Source of the DNA: Candidatus Methanogasteraceae archaeon UBA261
GTDB taxonomy: Archaea; Halobacteriota; Methanosarcinia; Methanosarcinales; Methanogasteraceae
Length of the DNA stretch: 14,957 nucleotides
Direction: 5' to 3'
NCBI GenBank assembly: GCA_002506015.1
Contig: DAWR01000212.1
Span: 6,833 to 21,789 of the forward strand
Part shown: in pieces, positions 6,346 through 13,348 of the stretch
Layout of the letters: each line of letters starts with the position of its first letter
How positions within the stretch are numbered: position 1 is the first letter of the stretch
Program-made: the position numbers and the translations under genes
The notes under the pieces: model-generated
Seen by the model: the letters and a program-made list of their open reading frames with translations, nothing else
Database searches by the model: none
Told to the model about the DNA's origin: nothing

Positions 6346-6750
6346 TCAAGGACCCACGATCTCGCGCAACCGATCAACCGAAATCTTCTCCGGCTTCGTC
6401 ACCTGCTCTGGCTCGTATGGCAGTGGGAGTTTTGCAATAGCGTTGCTGATTGCCGGAAGCAGCTTAAACTCCTTATTGATCGAGTAAAAACCGGGACGTG
6501 CACCTCCGCCACGATCCGCACGGCATCTTCTCGGGTCTCCCGGAACAAAACCCCGCTCCTTGATGAACGCGCCCGGATCGATCTTCCTGATGGTATTGAC
6601 GAGCGCCCGAACGATGGACTCTTCTCCATATATGAGCATTCCGAAGCACGTCTCCTTGATTGTAACATCAGCGTGCAGCTCGTAGATCATCAGATGCATC
6701 TCGCTCGGAAGTTCGGATGATAGTACAACCAGTCTGGTTATTTTGCCCAA
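6346..6750 (-). CDS. mmp6: Methanogenesis marker protein 6
   Basis: The family is restricted to archaea with Mcr. Its exact activity is not settled, but it is conserved and gene-linked with Mcr activation and maturation factors. The 134-residue protein has the diagnostic KETCFGMLIYGEE near residue 32, then RGFVPGDPRRCRADRGGGARPGF near 66-88, both nearly invariant in the family. The start is a TTG at 6750, supported by GGAGG 8 bases ahead (6763-6759) and by N-terminal similarity; it begins 3 bases after the mmp3 stop. It is the last gene of the atwA-mmp3-mmp6 operon, and a dispersed repeat lies just downstream. Confidence 0.92.
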   Translation of the reverse strand: MGKITRLVVLSSELPSEMHLMIYELHADVTIKETCFGMLIYGEESIVRALVNTIRKIDPGAFIKERGFVPGDPRRCRADRGGGARPGFYSINKEFKLLPAISNAIAKLPLPYEPEQVTKPEKISVDRLREIVGP

Positions 6751-6753
6751 GGT

Positions 6754-8259
6754 TCACACCTCCGTCACATAGACGACATCTCCATCCCCGATCTTGTCCA
6801 GTTTCTCGAGATCGACGACCTTGCCTATGATATTCGTGTACGCGAATTTCTCGCCGGACGGACCATATCGCGTATCATCAGTGAGCTTCACGCCGATCAT
6901 CTGGGCGTATTTTGCAGCCTGATTGGTAACCCCGATCTCGCCGGCTGATACTTTGTCGGATGGCATGTTCTCAGGCATAATCTCTTTCTTTACCTCGGGC
7001 ACCTTGAATAGTCTGGTACCCTCGTACGCTGCAAAGACCGGAAGCACGCCAACAGGCGATTTGAGAAGTCCGAGGGCATGCCTGAAGAAACCGATCGTAG
7101 TCGGAGCGATATCGTCATAGAGTTTGATTTTTATGAGATTCTTCTCAGAGACGCCGCGTACAGTAACCTCCCCTGCCCCCACAATCTGTATTGTGGTCTC
7201 AGGAGTCTGCTGCACGACCATGTCATTGTCCTCGACCTCTCCGTAGCGACGCATGGTTATGCCGCGAGTTGCGAGCTCTTCTTCTGCGGCTTTGAGCGTT
7301 TTTCCGAGCAGCATGATCCGCACTGGATTGATATCCAGCGCAATCTCCTGATCTTTCTCCACGAGCTGGATCAACTCCATGCCGCGCGTCACCATGCCAA
7401 CCACCGAATGGCTCGGAGATGAGGTCTTGTCGAGTTTGGATATGTATACTCGACCCACTCCGGCACCACTTGCTCTAACCGACACTACCCCTGCCATTCT
7501 CGGCTCTTTCCGCTCGAAGATACACTCCTCTCCCTGCAGTGATTCCTTGGATGCAAACGAATGTGAGATAGTACTAAATGCAAGTTTGTTATCCTCTGCC
7601 GCCGCTAAAAAGTGTTCTGCGCCATAAGGGGTGTCTGACGAGAGTTCAATTACGGAATGTGTGAATATGCGCATTCCTGGCTCGATTTTGGTCGAGAGAT
7701 CCGATGTCACGATCTTGTTTATAACGGTCTCCCACCGCTCGACCGGAGTAACCCCTGTGATCGAATCGCCTGTTGTGAGTGAGTCGACCACGCCTCGCCC
7801 GCTCACGACCCTACCGATGACGCCACCATCTGCTGGTGCTCCGTGCACCGCGGTGTGCATCTGCTTCGAGAGTATGAGATACGTGTGGCTGGAATCATAG
7901 CCGCCTGTGCCGAGTAGTACGTCCCAGCGCGTGTATTCATGGTCGCGGTGGGACGGGACGACCGTAGTTTTAAACGGGCCGAATGCGAGCGCCTCCCTTC
8001 CAACCCATCTGATTCCGGAATCTGCGATCTTCGGTTGCGCATCCCGCCAGACATCCTGATACGCTGACAGCTCAATCCCGATATCGCCTTTTGTCGTACT
8101 GACTATATACTCTGCAGTCGCCTCTCGCGACTCCGCAACCCCCTTGATGATTGCGATTGTGGTTCCCCTGTATGGAAACTCCGCGTCCTCAACCACATCT
8201 GCGAGCGTGAAATTATCAGGCACGGTGATGGGTTTGTTATCGAGTTCGATCTCAACCAT
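6754..8259 (-). CDS. mmp3: Methanogenesis marker protein 3
   Basis: This is a 501-residue protein of the Mcr-archaea-specific Mmp3 family, thought to take part in ATP-dependent activation of Mcr together with AtwA. The first ~45 residues resemble a small ubiquitin/ThiS-like beta-grasp (ITVPDNFTLADVVEDA). The rest resembles repeated cyclophilin-like halves. GGVIGRVVSGRGVVDSLTTGD near 145-165 and HSVVGMVTRGMELIQLVEKD near 280-300 are two copies of one pattern, and IKLYDDIAPTTIGFFRHAL near 373-391 looks like the N-terminal strand of a peptidyl-prolyl isomerase. The usual isomerase active-site set is not evident, so the fold may act as a scaffold. It begins 27 bases after the atwA stop and is followed after 3 bases by mmp6. 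No strong ribosome binding site precedes its ATG. Confidence 0.92.
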   Translation of the reverse strand: MVEIELDNKPITVPDNFTLADVVEDAEFPYRGTTIAIIKGVAESREATAEYIVSTTKGDIGIELSAYQDVWRDAQPKIADSGIRWVGREALAFGPFKTTVVPSHRDHEYTRWDVLLGTGGYDSSHTYLILSKQMHTAVHGAPADGGVIGRVVSGRGVVDSLTTGDSITGVTPVERWETVINKIVTSDLSTKIEPGMRIFTHSVIELSSDTPYGAEHFLAAAEDNKLAFSTISHSFASKESLQGEECIFERKEPRMAGVVSVRASGAGVGRVYISKLDKTSSPSHSVVGMVTRGMELIQLVEKDQEIALDINPVRIMLLGKTLKAAEEELATRGITMRRYGEVEDNDMVVQQTPETTIQIVGAGEVTVRGVSEKNLIKIKLYDDIAPTTIGFFRHALGLLKSPVGVLPVFAAYEGTRLFKVPEVKKEIMPENMPSDKVSAGEIGVTNQAAKYAQMIGVKLTDDTRYGPSGEKFAYTNIIGKVVDLEKLDKIGDGDVVYVTEV

Positions 8260-8286
8260 AGATTTATTCTCACTTATGGATTATGA

Positions 8287-9891
8287 TCAATCATACATCT
8301 CGCCGCGTTCGCCCTCATCGAGTTTTGTGACCACGGTAGTCACGTCACCGATCTCAATCAGCTTACCGTTTCGCATAAGCGCTGCACGATCACAGACATC
8401 CTCAACAAAGTCCATGTCATGCGACACGATTATGAAGGTCTCGCCAAGCTCCTCTCTCGCCTCAAGGATCGATTTTGTCACATCTACCCGGGTTACCGGG
8501 TCCATGGTTCCGGTCGGTTCATCGAGTATGATGATCCTCGGCTCCTTGATCAGTACCTGCGCCAGAGCAACACGGTGCGATTCACCAACGCTCAGTTCGT
8601 CAGGCATCTTGTCAAGAACCTCGCGGGCTCTCTCTTCGTTGAAACCAGCTGTTTTCAGAACCATAATCGCCTTACGCTCACCCAGTTCTCCAGGGAGCTC
8701 CAGTCCTATCGACTCAGTCAGGTTATCGAGCACATTCCTGTGCGGGTAGAGCGAATACTCCTGGTGCAGCAGCCCTATGTGTTTCACTGCCCGTCCAGCC
8801 AGTTCGGCACCTCGTTCGGTCAGATCGATCCAATCATCGCCAATTCTGATATCGACATTGCCTGCTGTTGCGTTCACCGAGCCATTGAGAATCTTTGATG
8901 CCGTTGTCTTTCCTGCGCCGCTGACACCGACGAGACCGAATATCTCACCCTCATTCACCTCGAATGAGACGTTGTCCACGGCACGCACAACACCACGGTC
9001 GACCGATATGTAGGTCTTCTTCATGTCATTGACCTTGATTATCGGCTCTCCGATCTCGGCATTGAAGGAACCGACGGTTCCGACCATGCTCATGAACCGC
9101 TCAACAACCTCCTTCGGATCGCCCTGTTCAATGATCTCACCTTCCTCGAGAAGAATTGCTCGATCAGCCAGTTCTTCTATGACGCCTGACCAGTGCGAGG
9201 TGATCGCAAGTGTCATGCCATACTCCTCCTTCGCATGTGTGATGCTATCGTGCACGGCGTCAGCGGTCCTTCTGTCCAGTGTTCCTGTGGGCTCATCAGC
9301 AAGGAGCACCATCGGAGCCTTGGCAAGCTGCCGTGCAAGCACGACGCGCTGTTTCTCGCCGCCACTGAGTTCTCGTGCAACATGCATCATCCTGTGCGAG
9401 AGATTCACCTGCTCGATTAAATCGGCAGCCTCATCGATGGCGTCCGTTGCCGGGCGACCGATCTCGACGAGCGCGTTGATCACGTTTGTTATCACACGTT
9501 CGTCTCCGTACAGTGCAAAGGTGCGCTGGAGCATGATCGCAATCCGGCTCGCAATACTTCTGCGCAACGGACTATACTTGTCAAGCGATACAAAATCAGC
9601 GTCCATCGGTGTGAGTTTGGTACCGCACTTCGGACACGAAACACCCACCTTGCTCGGCGGTTCGACATACGCACAGTTCTCACAGTACGCAACGTGATAA
9701 ATGACCTCTCCGGAACTGGTTTCGTGCTCCTTGATACCCCGGAGAAGGTGCATCAGCACAGTCTTTCCGGCGGCACTACGCCCGAGGATTCCAATACACT
9801 CACCTTCTTCTATCGTCAAATTGATATTTTTTAGAACCTTCGTGCCCTTAAATTCCATGTTCAGGTTCTTGATGTCTATCAGGGCTGTCAT
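8287..9891 (-). CDS. atwA: Methyl-coenzyme M reductase activation protein, component A2 (double ABC ATPase)
   Basis: This soluble ABC ATPase is needed to reduce the nickel of coenzyme F430 in Mcr to the active Ni(I) state at the expense of ATP. The ATG at 9891 is chosen because AGGAGG lies 6 bases ahead; the frame can be read from 9915, but that adds unconvincing residues. The protein is 534 residues. The first ABC domain has Walker A GRSAAGKT and a characteristic inserted zinc ribbon (CENC with CPKC ~16 residues on). Its signature is LSGGEKQR and its Walker B is LLADEPTGTLD. The second domain has GVSGAGKTT, the altered signature LSVGESHR and IILDEPTGTMD. No membrane segments are present. It leads an operon with mmp3 and mmp6, from a TATA promoter with a dyad. 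Confidence 0.95.
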   Translation of the reverse strand: MTALIDIKNLNMEFKGTKVLKNINLTIEEGECIGILGRSAAGKTVLMHLLRGIKEHETSSGEVIYHVAYCENCAYVEPPSKVGVSCPKCGTKLTPMDADFVSLDKYSPLRRSIASRIAIMLQRTFALYGDERVITNVINALVEIGRPATDAIDEAADLIEQVNLSHRMMHVARELSGGEKQRVVLARQLAKAPMVLLADEPTGTLDRRTADAVHDSITHAKEEYGMTLAITSHWSGVIEELADRAILLEEGEIIEQGDPKEVVERFMSMVGTVGSFNAEIGEPIIKVNDMKKTYISVDRGVVRAVDNVSFEVNEGEIFGLVGVSGAGKTTASKILNGSVNATAGNVDIRIGDDWIDLTERGAELAGRAVKHIGLLHQEYSLYPHRNVLDNLTESIGLELPGELGERKAIMVLKTAGFNEERAREVLDKMPDELSVGESHRVALAQVLIKEPRIIILDEPTGTMDPVTRVDVTKSILEAREELGETFIIVSHDMDFVEDVCDRAALMRNGKLIEIGDVTTVVTKLDEGERGEMYD

Positions 9892-9950
9892 ATACATCCT
9901 CCTATACTTCAGCAAGTGGAAATACTGTTGATCCGATTTGCTTACAAACC

Positions 9951-9976
9951 ACTACATCAATTGTAGTATATTAATC
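9951..9976 (-). promoter_or_regulatory. Promoter of the atwA-mmp3-mmp6 operon with dyad operator
   Basis: The minus strand has a TATA box GATTAATATA (9976-9967). It abuts an inverted repeat ACTACA-ATTGA-TGTAGT (9967-9951), which lies between the box and the expected start near 9944. Symmetric sites at this place are where archaeal repressors usually block polymerase or TFB. The leader is then ~50 bases and ends in AGGAGG. Confidence 0.55.
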
Positions 9977-9978
9977 TT

Positions 9979-10920
9979 TCACACACTTGATGCACCTGCA
10001 GCGTAATATGGCTTTCGCAGGGCAACTGCCCTCTCGAGCAACGCGTGCATCTCTTCCTCGGATGCGTTCGATATGTCCACGAGACCGTTGTTACTGAGCA
10101 GACACCCTTTTAATTTTCCATCAGAGGTCACGCGCAGCCGATTACAGTGTGCACAGAACTCAGAGTTGTCGATTGGTTGCACCAGTTCGACTTCTGCCCC
10201 GTTGATCATGTATTTTTTACGTCGGTGCATGTCTCGCGTGATGATTTTGGATGCGCGTGCGCGCAGTGCGCGCTCGATTGCGCCCATATCGACATCGGCA
10301 CCGCCAGTGCCCCTGTCAGGCTTCATCAGTTCGATGATCTGGAGTATGACGTCCCCGGACTCCCGTGCAAAATCTGCCAGATTCCATATCTCATCAACGT
10401 TCGTACCACTCAGTAGCACCATATTCAGCTTGACTGGCGTGAGCTCCGCATCCACAGCAGCAGCGACGCCGTCCAGCACCGAATCCAGCATATCGTGCCC
10501 GGTGATACTCTGGTATCGATTATGGTGTAGTGTGTCAAGCGATATGTTCACGCGATTCAAGCCCGCGTCTGCGAGATCGTGGGCACACTTATCCAGAAGC
10601 GTTCCGTTGGTCGTTGCCGAGATATCATCGAGCATGGGGACGTTGCTTATGATCTCTGCAAAATCATCGCGCATGAGCGGTTCACCTCCTGTGAACTTGA
10701 GTTTACGCACGCCGTGTGCGGTTGCGGCACGCACAAGTGATCCAATGGTCTCAATTGTAATCTCGTTCTCCGCGTGCGTGTGCGCGGGTACCAACTCCCC
10801 CTCGTGGTGGCAGTAGATGCAGTTCAGGTTACACCGCTGAGTTACGGATATGCGCAGGCTTCGTATCCTGCGGTTGTACGAGTCGATTAGTGGGGGGTAC
10901 CTTTGCATAGCAGTCATCAC
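9979..10920 (-). CDS. moaA: GTP 3',8-cyclase (molybdenum cofactor biosynthesis protein A)
   Basis: This radical-SAM enzyme converts GTP to 3',8-cyclo-GTP, the first step to molybdopterin or tungstopterin, which is needed for formylmethanofuran dehydrogenase and formate dehydrogenase. From the GTG at 10920 it has 313 residues. The SAM cluster is C30-C34-C37 in QRCNLNCIYCHHEG, followed by FTGGEP (77-81). The second, GTP-binding cluster is C256, C259 and C273 (CAHCNRLR, then C after 13 residues). Both sets are intact. The start is not certain: GTG 10920, ATG 10917 and ATG 10908 are all possible, with no strong ribosome binding site; many relatives begin close to the last. It is divergent from rfcL across 50 bases. 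Other moa genes are absent here. Confidence 0.93.
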   Translation of the reverse strand: MMTAMQRYPPLIDSYNRRIRSLRISVTQRCNLNCIYCHHEGELVPAHTHAENEITIETIGSLVRAATAHGVRKLKFTGGEPLMRDDFAEIISNVPMLDDISATTNGTLLDKCAHDLADAGLNRVNISLDTLHHNRYQSITGHDMLDSVLDGVAAAVDAELTPVKLNMVLLSGTNVDEIWNLADFARESGDVILQIIELMKPDRGTGGADVDMGAIERALRARASKIITRDMHRRKKYMINGAEVELVQPIDNSEFCAHCNRLRVTSDGKLKGCLLSNNGLVDISNASEEEMHALLERAVALRKPYYAAGASSV

Positions 10921-10970
10921 TCGCTAATCAACCAATATCTTTTTGATTGTGTCCATGCTGATACATCTCA
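10921..10970. promoter_or_regulatory. Short divergent promoter region, moaA and rfcL
   Basis: The 50-bp spacer must hold both promoters. An A+T-rich CAATATCTTTTTG (about 10932-10944) could give a TATA-like box on either strand, with starts close to each start codon. This suggests leaderless or nearly leaderless messages. The boxes are weak. Confidence 0.35.
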
Positions 10971-12389
10971 ATGAGTTCTGTCAATGTCGAGTGGTCTGAG
11001 AAGTACAGACCGAAATTGCTCTCTGAGATCGTGGGGAACGCCAAACCGGTAAGCGAACTCTCTGCATGGGCAAAAGGGTGGCAGCAGGGCACGCCGAGCA
11101 AGAGGGCAGCGATCCTCTATGGCAAGCCTGGAATCGGCAAGACGACAGCGGCGCATGCGCTTGCGCGCGATCTTGGCTGGGATTTGATCGAGCTGAATGC
11201 GAGCGACCAGCGAACAGCGGCATCGATTCAGAAGGTTGCCGGATTAGCCTCCACGACATCAGCGCTATGCGGCGGCATCAGGCTGATCGTGCTCGACGAG
11301 GCGGACAACATTCATGGCACTGCTGACAGAGGCGGGGCGCAGGCGCTTGCTAAAATAATCAAGAATACATCGCAACCGATTCTTCTGACTGCAAACGACT
11401 TGTACGGGGTGTCCCAGGGGATCAAGAGTCTGTGCGTCCAGATACCTTTCCGTTCGTTGCAGAGTAGATCAATAGCAACAGCACTCAGGAAGCTATGCAG
11501 TAACGAGGGGATCGCATGCGAACCGGATGCTCTTATAAAGATTGCAGAGGGCGCGCACGGCGATATCAGAAGCGCGATCAATGACCTGCAGGCAGTAGCA
11601 GAGGGGAAAAGCGAACTGCACGTCGCAGATGTGGTAATTTCGTCAAGAGACCCACGAGATACGATATTTGATGTTCTGAAGAAGATATTCCGCGGAAAGA
11701 ACATCAAAGAGGCGTTGGATGCGACTTATAACATAGATGAGACTCCTGACAGCCTTATCGCGTGGGTCGATGAGAACCTGCCTACCCAGTACCGTGGCGA
11801 TGATGTGGTATATGCAATGCATGCACTCTCACGCGCCGACCTGTTTCTTGGCAGGGTCCAGCGGCGCCAGAACTACCGGATGTGGCGGTATGCGGGTGCG
11901 ATGATGACAACGGGCGTTGTGGTCGCAAGGTCCCGCGAATACCAGGGCGCGCGGTTCATGCCGCCCTCACGATGGCGCATGCTCAGGAGCACCAGAACCA
12001 GCCGCCAGACTATAGATGCGATATCTGGAAAAATCGGAGGTATGTGCCAGGTTTCCCAGAGCTATGCGCGTCTGAACCTTCTTCCTTTTGTAAGAATCCT
12101 GTTTGCGGATCGCAACTATGCGGTACGCCTTGCCGCGGTGATGAATCTCGATTCCGATGAGATCGCGCATATACTCGGAAGCACTAAGGGTACCAATAAA
12201 GTCAAGACAATTTATCAGGATGCACAGGAATCGATCGAATCCGGGATATCAGCGGATATCGAGTTATTTGGTAAATTCAGCGGCAGTGAGGCGGATGTGC
12301 AAGTAGAGGTGCCTGTTCCAACGAAAAAGCCAGAAAAAGAGCCGGAGACGCGTGAGAAAAAGCCGCAGACATCACTCTTTGATTTTTAA
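10971..12389 (+). CDS. rfcL: Replication factor C large subunit
   Basis: This is the large subunit of the archaeal clamp loader, which with RfcS opens the PCNA ring at primer ends using ATP. The 472-residue protein is of usual length. The AAA+ features are in order: Walker A GKPGIGKTT (51-59), Walker B LIVLDEAD (105-112), sensor 1 LLTAND (138-143), and sensor 2 GDIRSAINDLQ (197-207). The collar domain contains RRQNYRMWRYAG. A charged Lys/Glu tail (about 442-465) leads to a terminal PCNA-binding motif QTSLFDF (466-472), a hallmark of archaeal RfcL. The arginine finger of the small subunit is not expected here. The start follows immediately after a short spacer with no Shine-Dalgarno site. T-rich sequence follows the stop. 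Confidence 0.95.
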   Translation: MSSVNVEWSEKYRPKLLSEIVGNAKPVSELSAWAKGWQQGTPSKRAAILYGKPGIGKTTAAHALARDLGWDLIELNASDQRTAASIQKVAGLASTTSALCGGIRLIVLDEADNIHGTADRGGAQALAKIIKNTSQPILLTANDLYGVSQGIKSLCVQIPFRSLQSRSIATALRKLCSNEGIACEPDALIKIAEGAHGDIRSAINDLQAVAEGKSELHVADVVISSRDPRDTIFDVLKKIFRGKNIKEALDATYNIDETPDSLIAWVDENLPTQYRGDDVVYAMHALSRADLFLGRVQRRQNYRMWRYAGAMMTTGVVVARSREYQGARFMPPSRWRMLRSTRTSRQTIDAISGKIGGMCQVSQSYARLNLLPFVRILFADRNYAVRLAAVMNLDSDEIAHILGSTKGTNKVKTIYQDAQESIESGISADIELFGKFSGSEADVQVEVPVPTKKPEKEPETREKKPQTSLFDF

Positions 12390-12401
12390 TCTTTTCTTTG
12401 T
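12376..12401 (+). terminator. T-rich terminator of rfcL
   Basis: From the last codons onward the strand carries T-runs (TTTGATTTTTAAT then CTTTTCTTTG) without a hairpin, the typical archaeal oligo-U type of terminator. A further T7 lies at 12445-12451. Confidence 0.45.
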
Positions 12402-12444
12402 AATAGCAGTCTTTCAGAGATGCAAAGCGTCTGTAATCCCTGCA

Positions 12445-12545
12445 TTTTTTTATACCTACGTACTGAGGAACTGTAGATGACGCGAATGGCTCAAATAATT
12501 CTAATTATTATATACTTTTGTACTGGCGTATATCTATGACGATTC
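12445..12545 (+). promoter_or_regulatory. Tandem duplicated TATA-box module behind rfcL
   Basis: TATAC-N4-GTACTG occurs at 12451-12465 and again at 12511-12525, exactly 60 bases apart. In both copies ATGACG follows 25-26 bases after the T of TATAC (12477 and 12536), the distance expected for a leaderless start. Copy 2 is preceded by an inverted repeat AATAATT-CT-AATTATT (12494-12509), which abuts the TATA box. The first ATG opens a 20-codon hydrophobic frame (12477-12539) whose TGA overlaps the second ATG as ATGA; the second frame has 13 codons. Whether the peptides are made is unknown. Confidence 0.4.
12477..12539 (+). CDS. Possible leaderless 20-residue hydrophobic peptide
   Basis: The frame reads MTRMAQIILIIIY followed by seven more residues, and begins where a transcript from the TATA box at 12451 should start. 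The middle is strongly hydrophobic, like a tiny membrane peptide, but this also follows from its A+T-rich DNA. There is no homology I can recognise. The call rests only on position relative to the promoter and on the ATGA overlap with the next tiny frame, so it is weak. Confidence 0.2.
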   Translation: MTRMAQIILIIIYFCTGVYL

Positions 12546-12584
12546 GACATCAAAAACTGTTTCAGATCATCAGATAGTTAACTT

Positions 12585-12702
12585 TTTATACCCAACAGCG
12601 TTCGTGTGGTATGCGCGGAACATCCGCGAACGACACATCTGCCCCATTGAGTGTATGCGATACTGCACAATCCGGGGCTGATATAGGAGGTATAGCTTAT
12701 CA
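12585..12702 (+). promoter_or_regulatory. TATA box and foldable leader before a small hypothetical gene
   Basis: TTTTTATA (12583-12590) predicts a start near 12612. The leader can form a hairpin CGCGG-AACAT-CCGCG (12614-12628). It can also form a longer one in which GCCCCATTG (12641-12649) pairs with CAAT-CC-GGGGC (12668-12678) around an inner GTAT-GCG-ATAC (12653-12663). AGGAGG follows at 12685-12690. Pairing was judged by eye; a function is not shown. Apart from this and the tandem module at 12445-12545, I see nothing in 12390-12702. Confidence 0.35.
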
Positions 12703-12794
12703 ATGCGGACGACAATCTGCCCACCCCCGCATCAATCAGCACAAGACTACGCTGCATAACCCGCGATGCACGGACGAGGCTACTAGCCATCACC

Positions 12795-13127
12795 ATGCTA
12801 CTGACAATCTACGTGGTGCTCGCCTCAATCGGATGCAGCCCAATGGCTGTCGCTACACATGAAGGACTGAACGTAATCGGCGTGGACTCACAGATCGCGG
12901 GTGCAACTGTCGCAGGCAGGGTGACCTATTGCCATATATTCCTGCTCATTGACGGCAAAGCTTATGAGCCACGATATCTCGGCATGTACCGACAGCCAAA
13001 TATCGACTATGACCACCCCTATTTCATATACGCGTCCACAGCGGATTATCTGAACGCGGGGTACACGTTATTTCCATCATCCGGATTGGTTGCAGTCGCT
13101 ATCAAGGAAACGCTGGGCATGACGTGA
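12795..13127 (+). CDS. Small secreted hypothetical protein, possibly frameshifted at its 5' end
   Basis: I do not recognise the family. From the ATG at 12795 the protein has 110 residues: a hydrophobic segment (MLLTIYVVLASIG, then an AVA-type cleavage site near residue 20), followed by a polar exported part. Notable segments are HIFLLIDGKAYEPRYLGMY and PYFIYASTADYLNAGYTLFPS. This start lacks the positive charges normal before a signal segment. The same frame is open back to 12696 and there encodes an Arg-rich stretch (TRLRCITRDARTRLLA), but it has no start codon. The ATG at 12703, with AGGAGG 12 bases ahead, is in another frame. One extra base in the C5 run at 12724-12728 would join them into a ~140-residue protein. 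It may therefore be a recent pseudogene, a sequencing error, or a short protein that starts at 12795. Confidence 0.5.
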   Translation: MLLTIYVVLASIGCSPMAVATHEGLNVIGVDSQIAGATVAGRVTYCHIFLLIDGKAYEPRYLGMYRQPNIDYDHPYFIYASTADYLNAGYTLFPSSGLVAVAIKETLGMT

Positions 13128-13180
13128 GACTCGGCGGGGGGTCGTTTCGGTTCACTGTGTACTATCTGTACTCACCCACT

Positions 13181-13312
13181 ATTGTATGGATATCCGTATA
13201 CAATACCACGAGATTTCACGAGATCAAGACAGAAATCTTGCGGATATGACTGGGTCGCTGTTTCGCAGACTGTGTAAATCGCGTGGTTCCTACCACACGT
13301 TATTGAGCAGGT
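13181..13312 (+). repeat. Dispersed intergenic repeat, copy C
   Basis: The copy opens with a dyad ATTGTAT-GGATATCCGT-ATACAAT (13181-13204). It continues with ACCACGAGATTTCACGAG and the core hairpin (arms near 13217-13224 and 13235-13242). TTTCGCAGACTGTGTAA (13261-13277) is shared with copy B. It ends with GGTTCCTACC and ACACGTTATTGAGCAGGT (13285-13312), shared with copies A and E. It lies between the hypothetical gene and the metallophosphoesterase gene, whose 3' end faces it. Confidence 0.55.
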
Positions 13313-13348
13313 GCTAATAGTCATGAAGAGTCCGGGTCAGAGTCACAA

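Noticed and set aside
8144..9697. Long plus-strand frames opposite mmp3 and atwA, up to 224 codons
   Set aside because: Ser-rich antisense products of a biased coding strand; the minus-strand genes have complete ABC and marker-protein motifs.
10073..10816. A 247-codon plus-strand frame opposite moaA
   Set aside because: moaA has both iron-sulfur cysteine sets intact; the opposite frame is Ser-rich without motifs.
12611..12862. An 83-codon plus-strand frame
   Set aside because: It starts in the foldable leader, has no ribosome binding site and has a composition unlike a protein; the neighbouring frame holds the signal-peptide gene.
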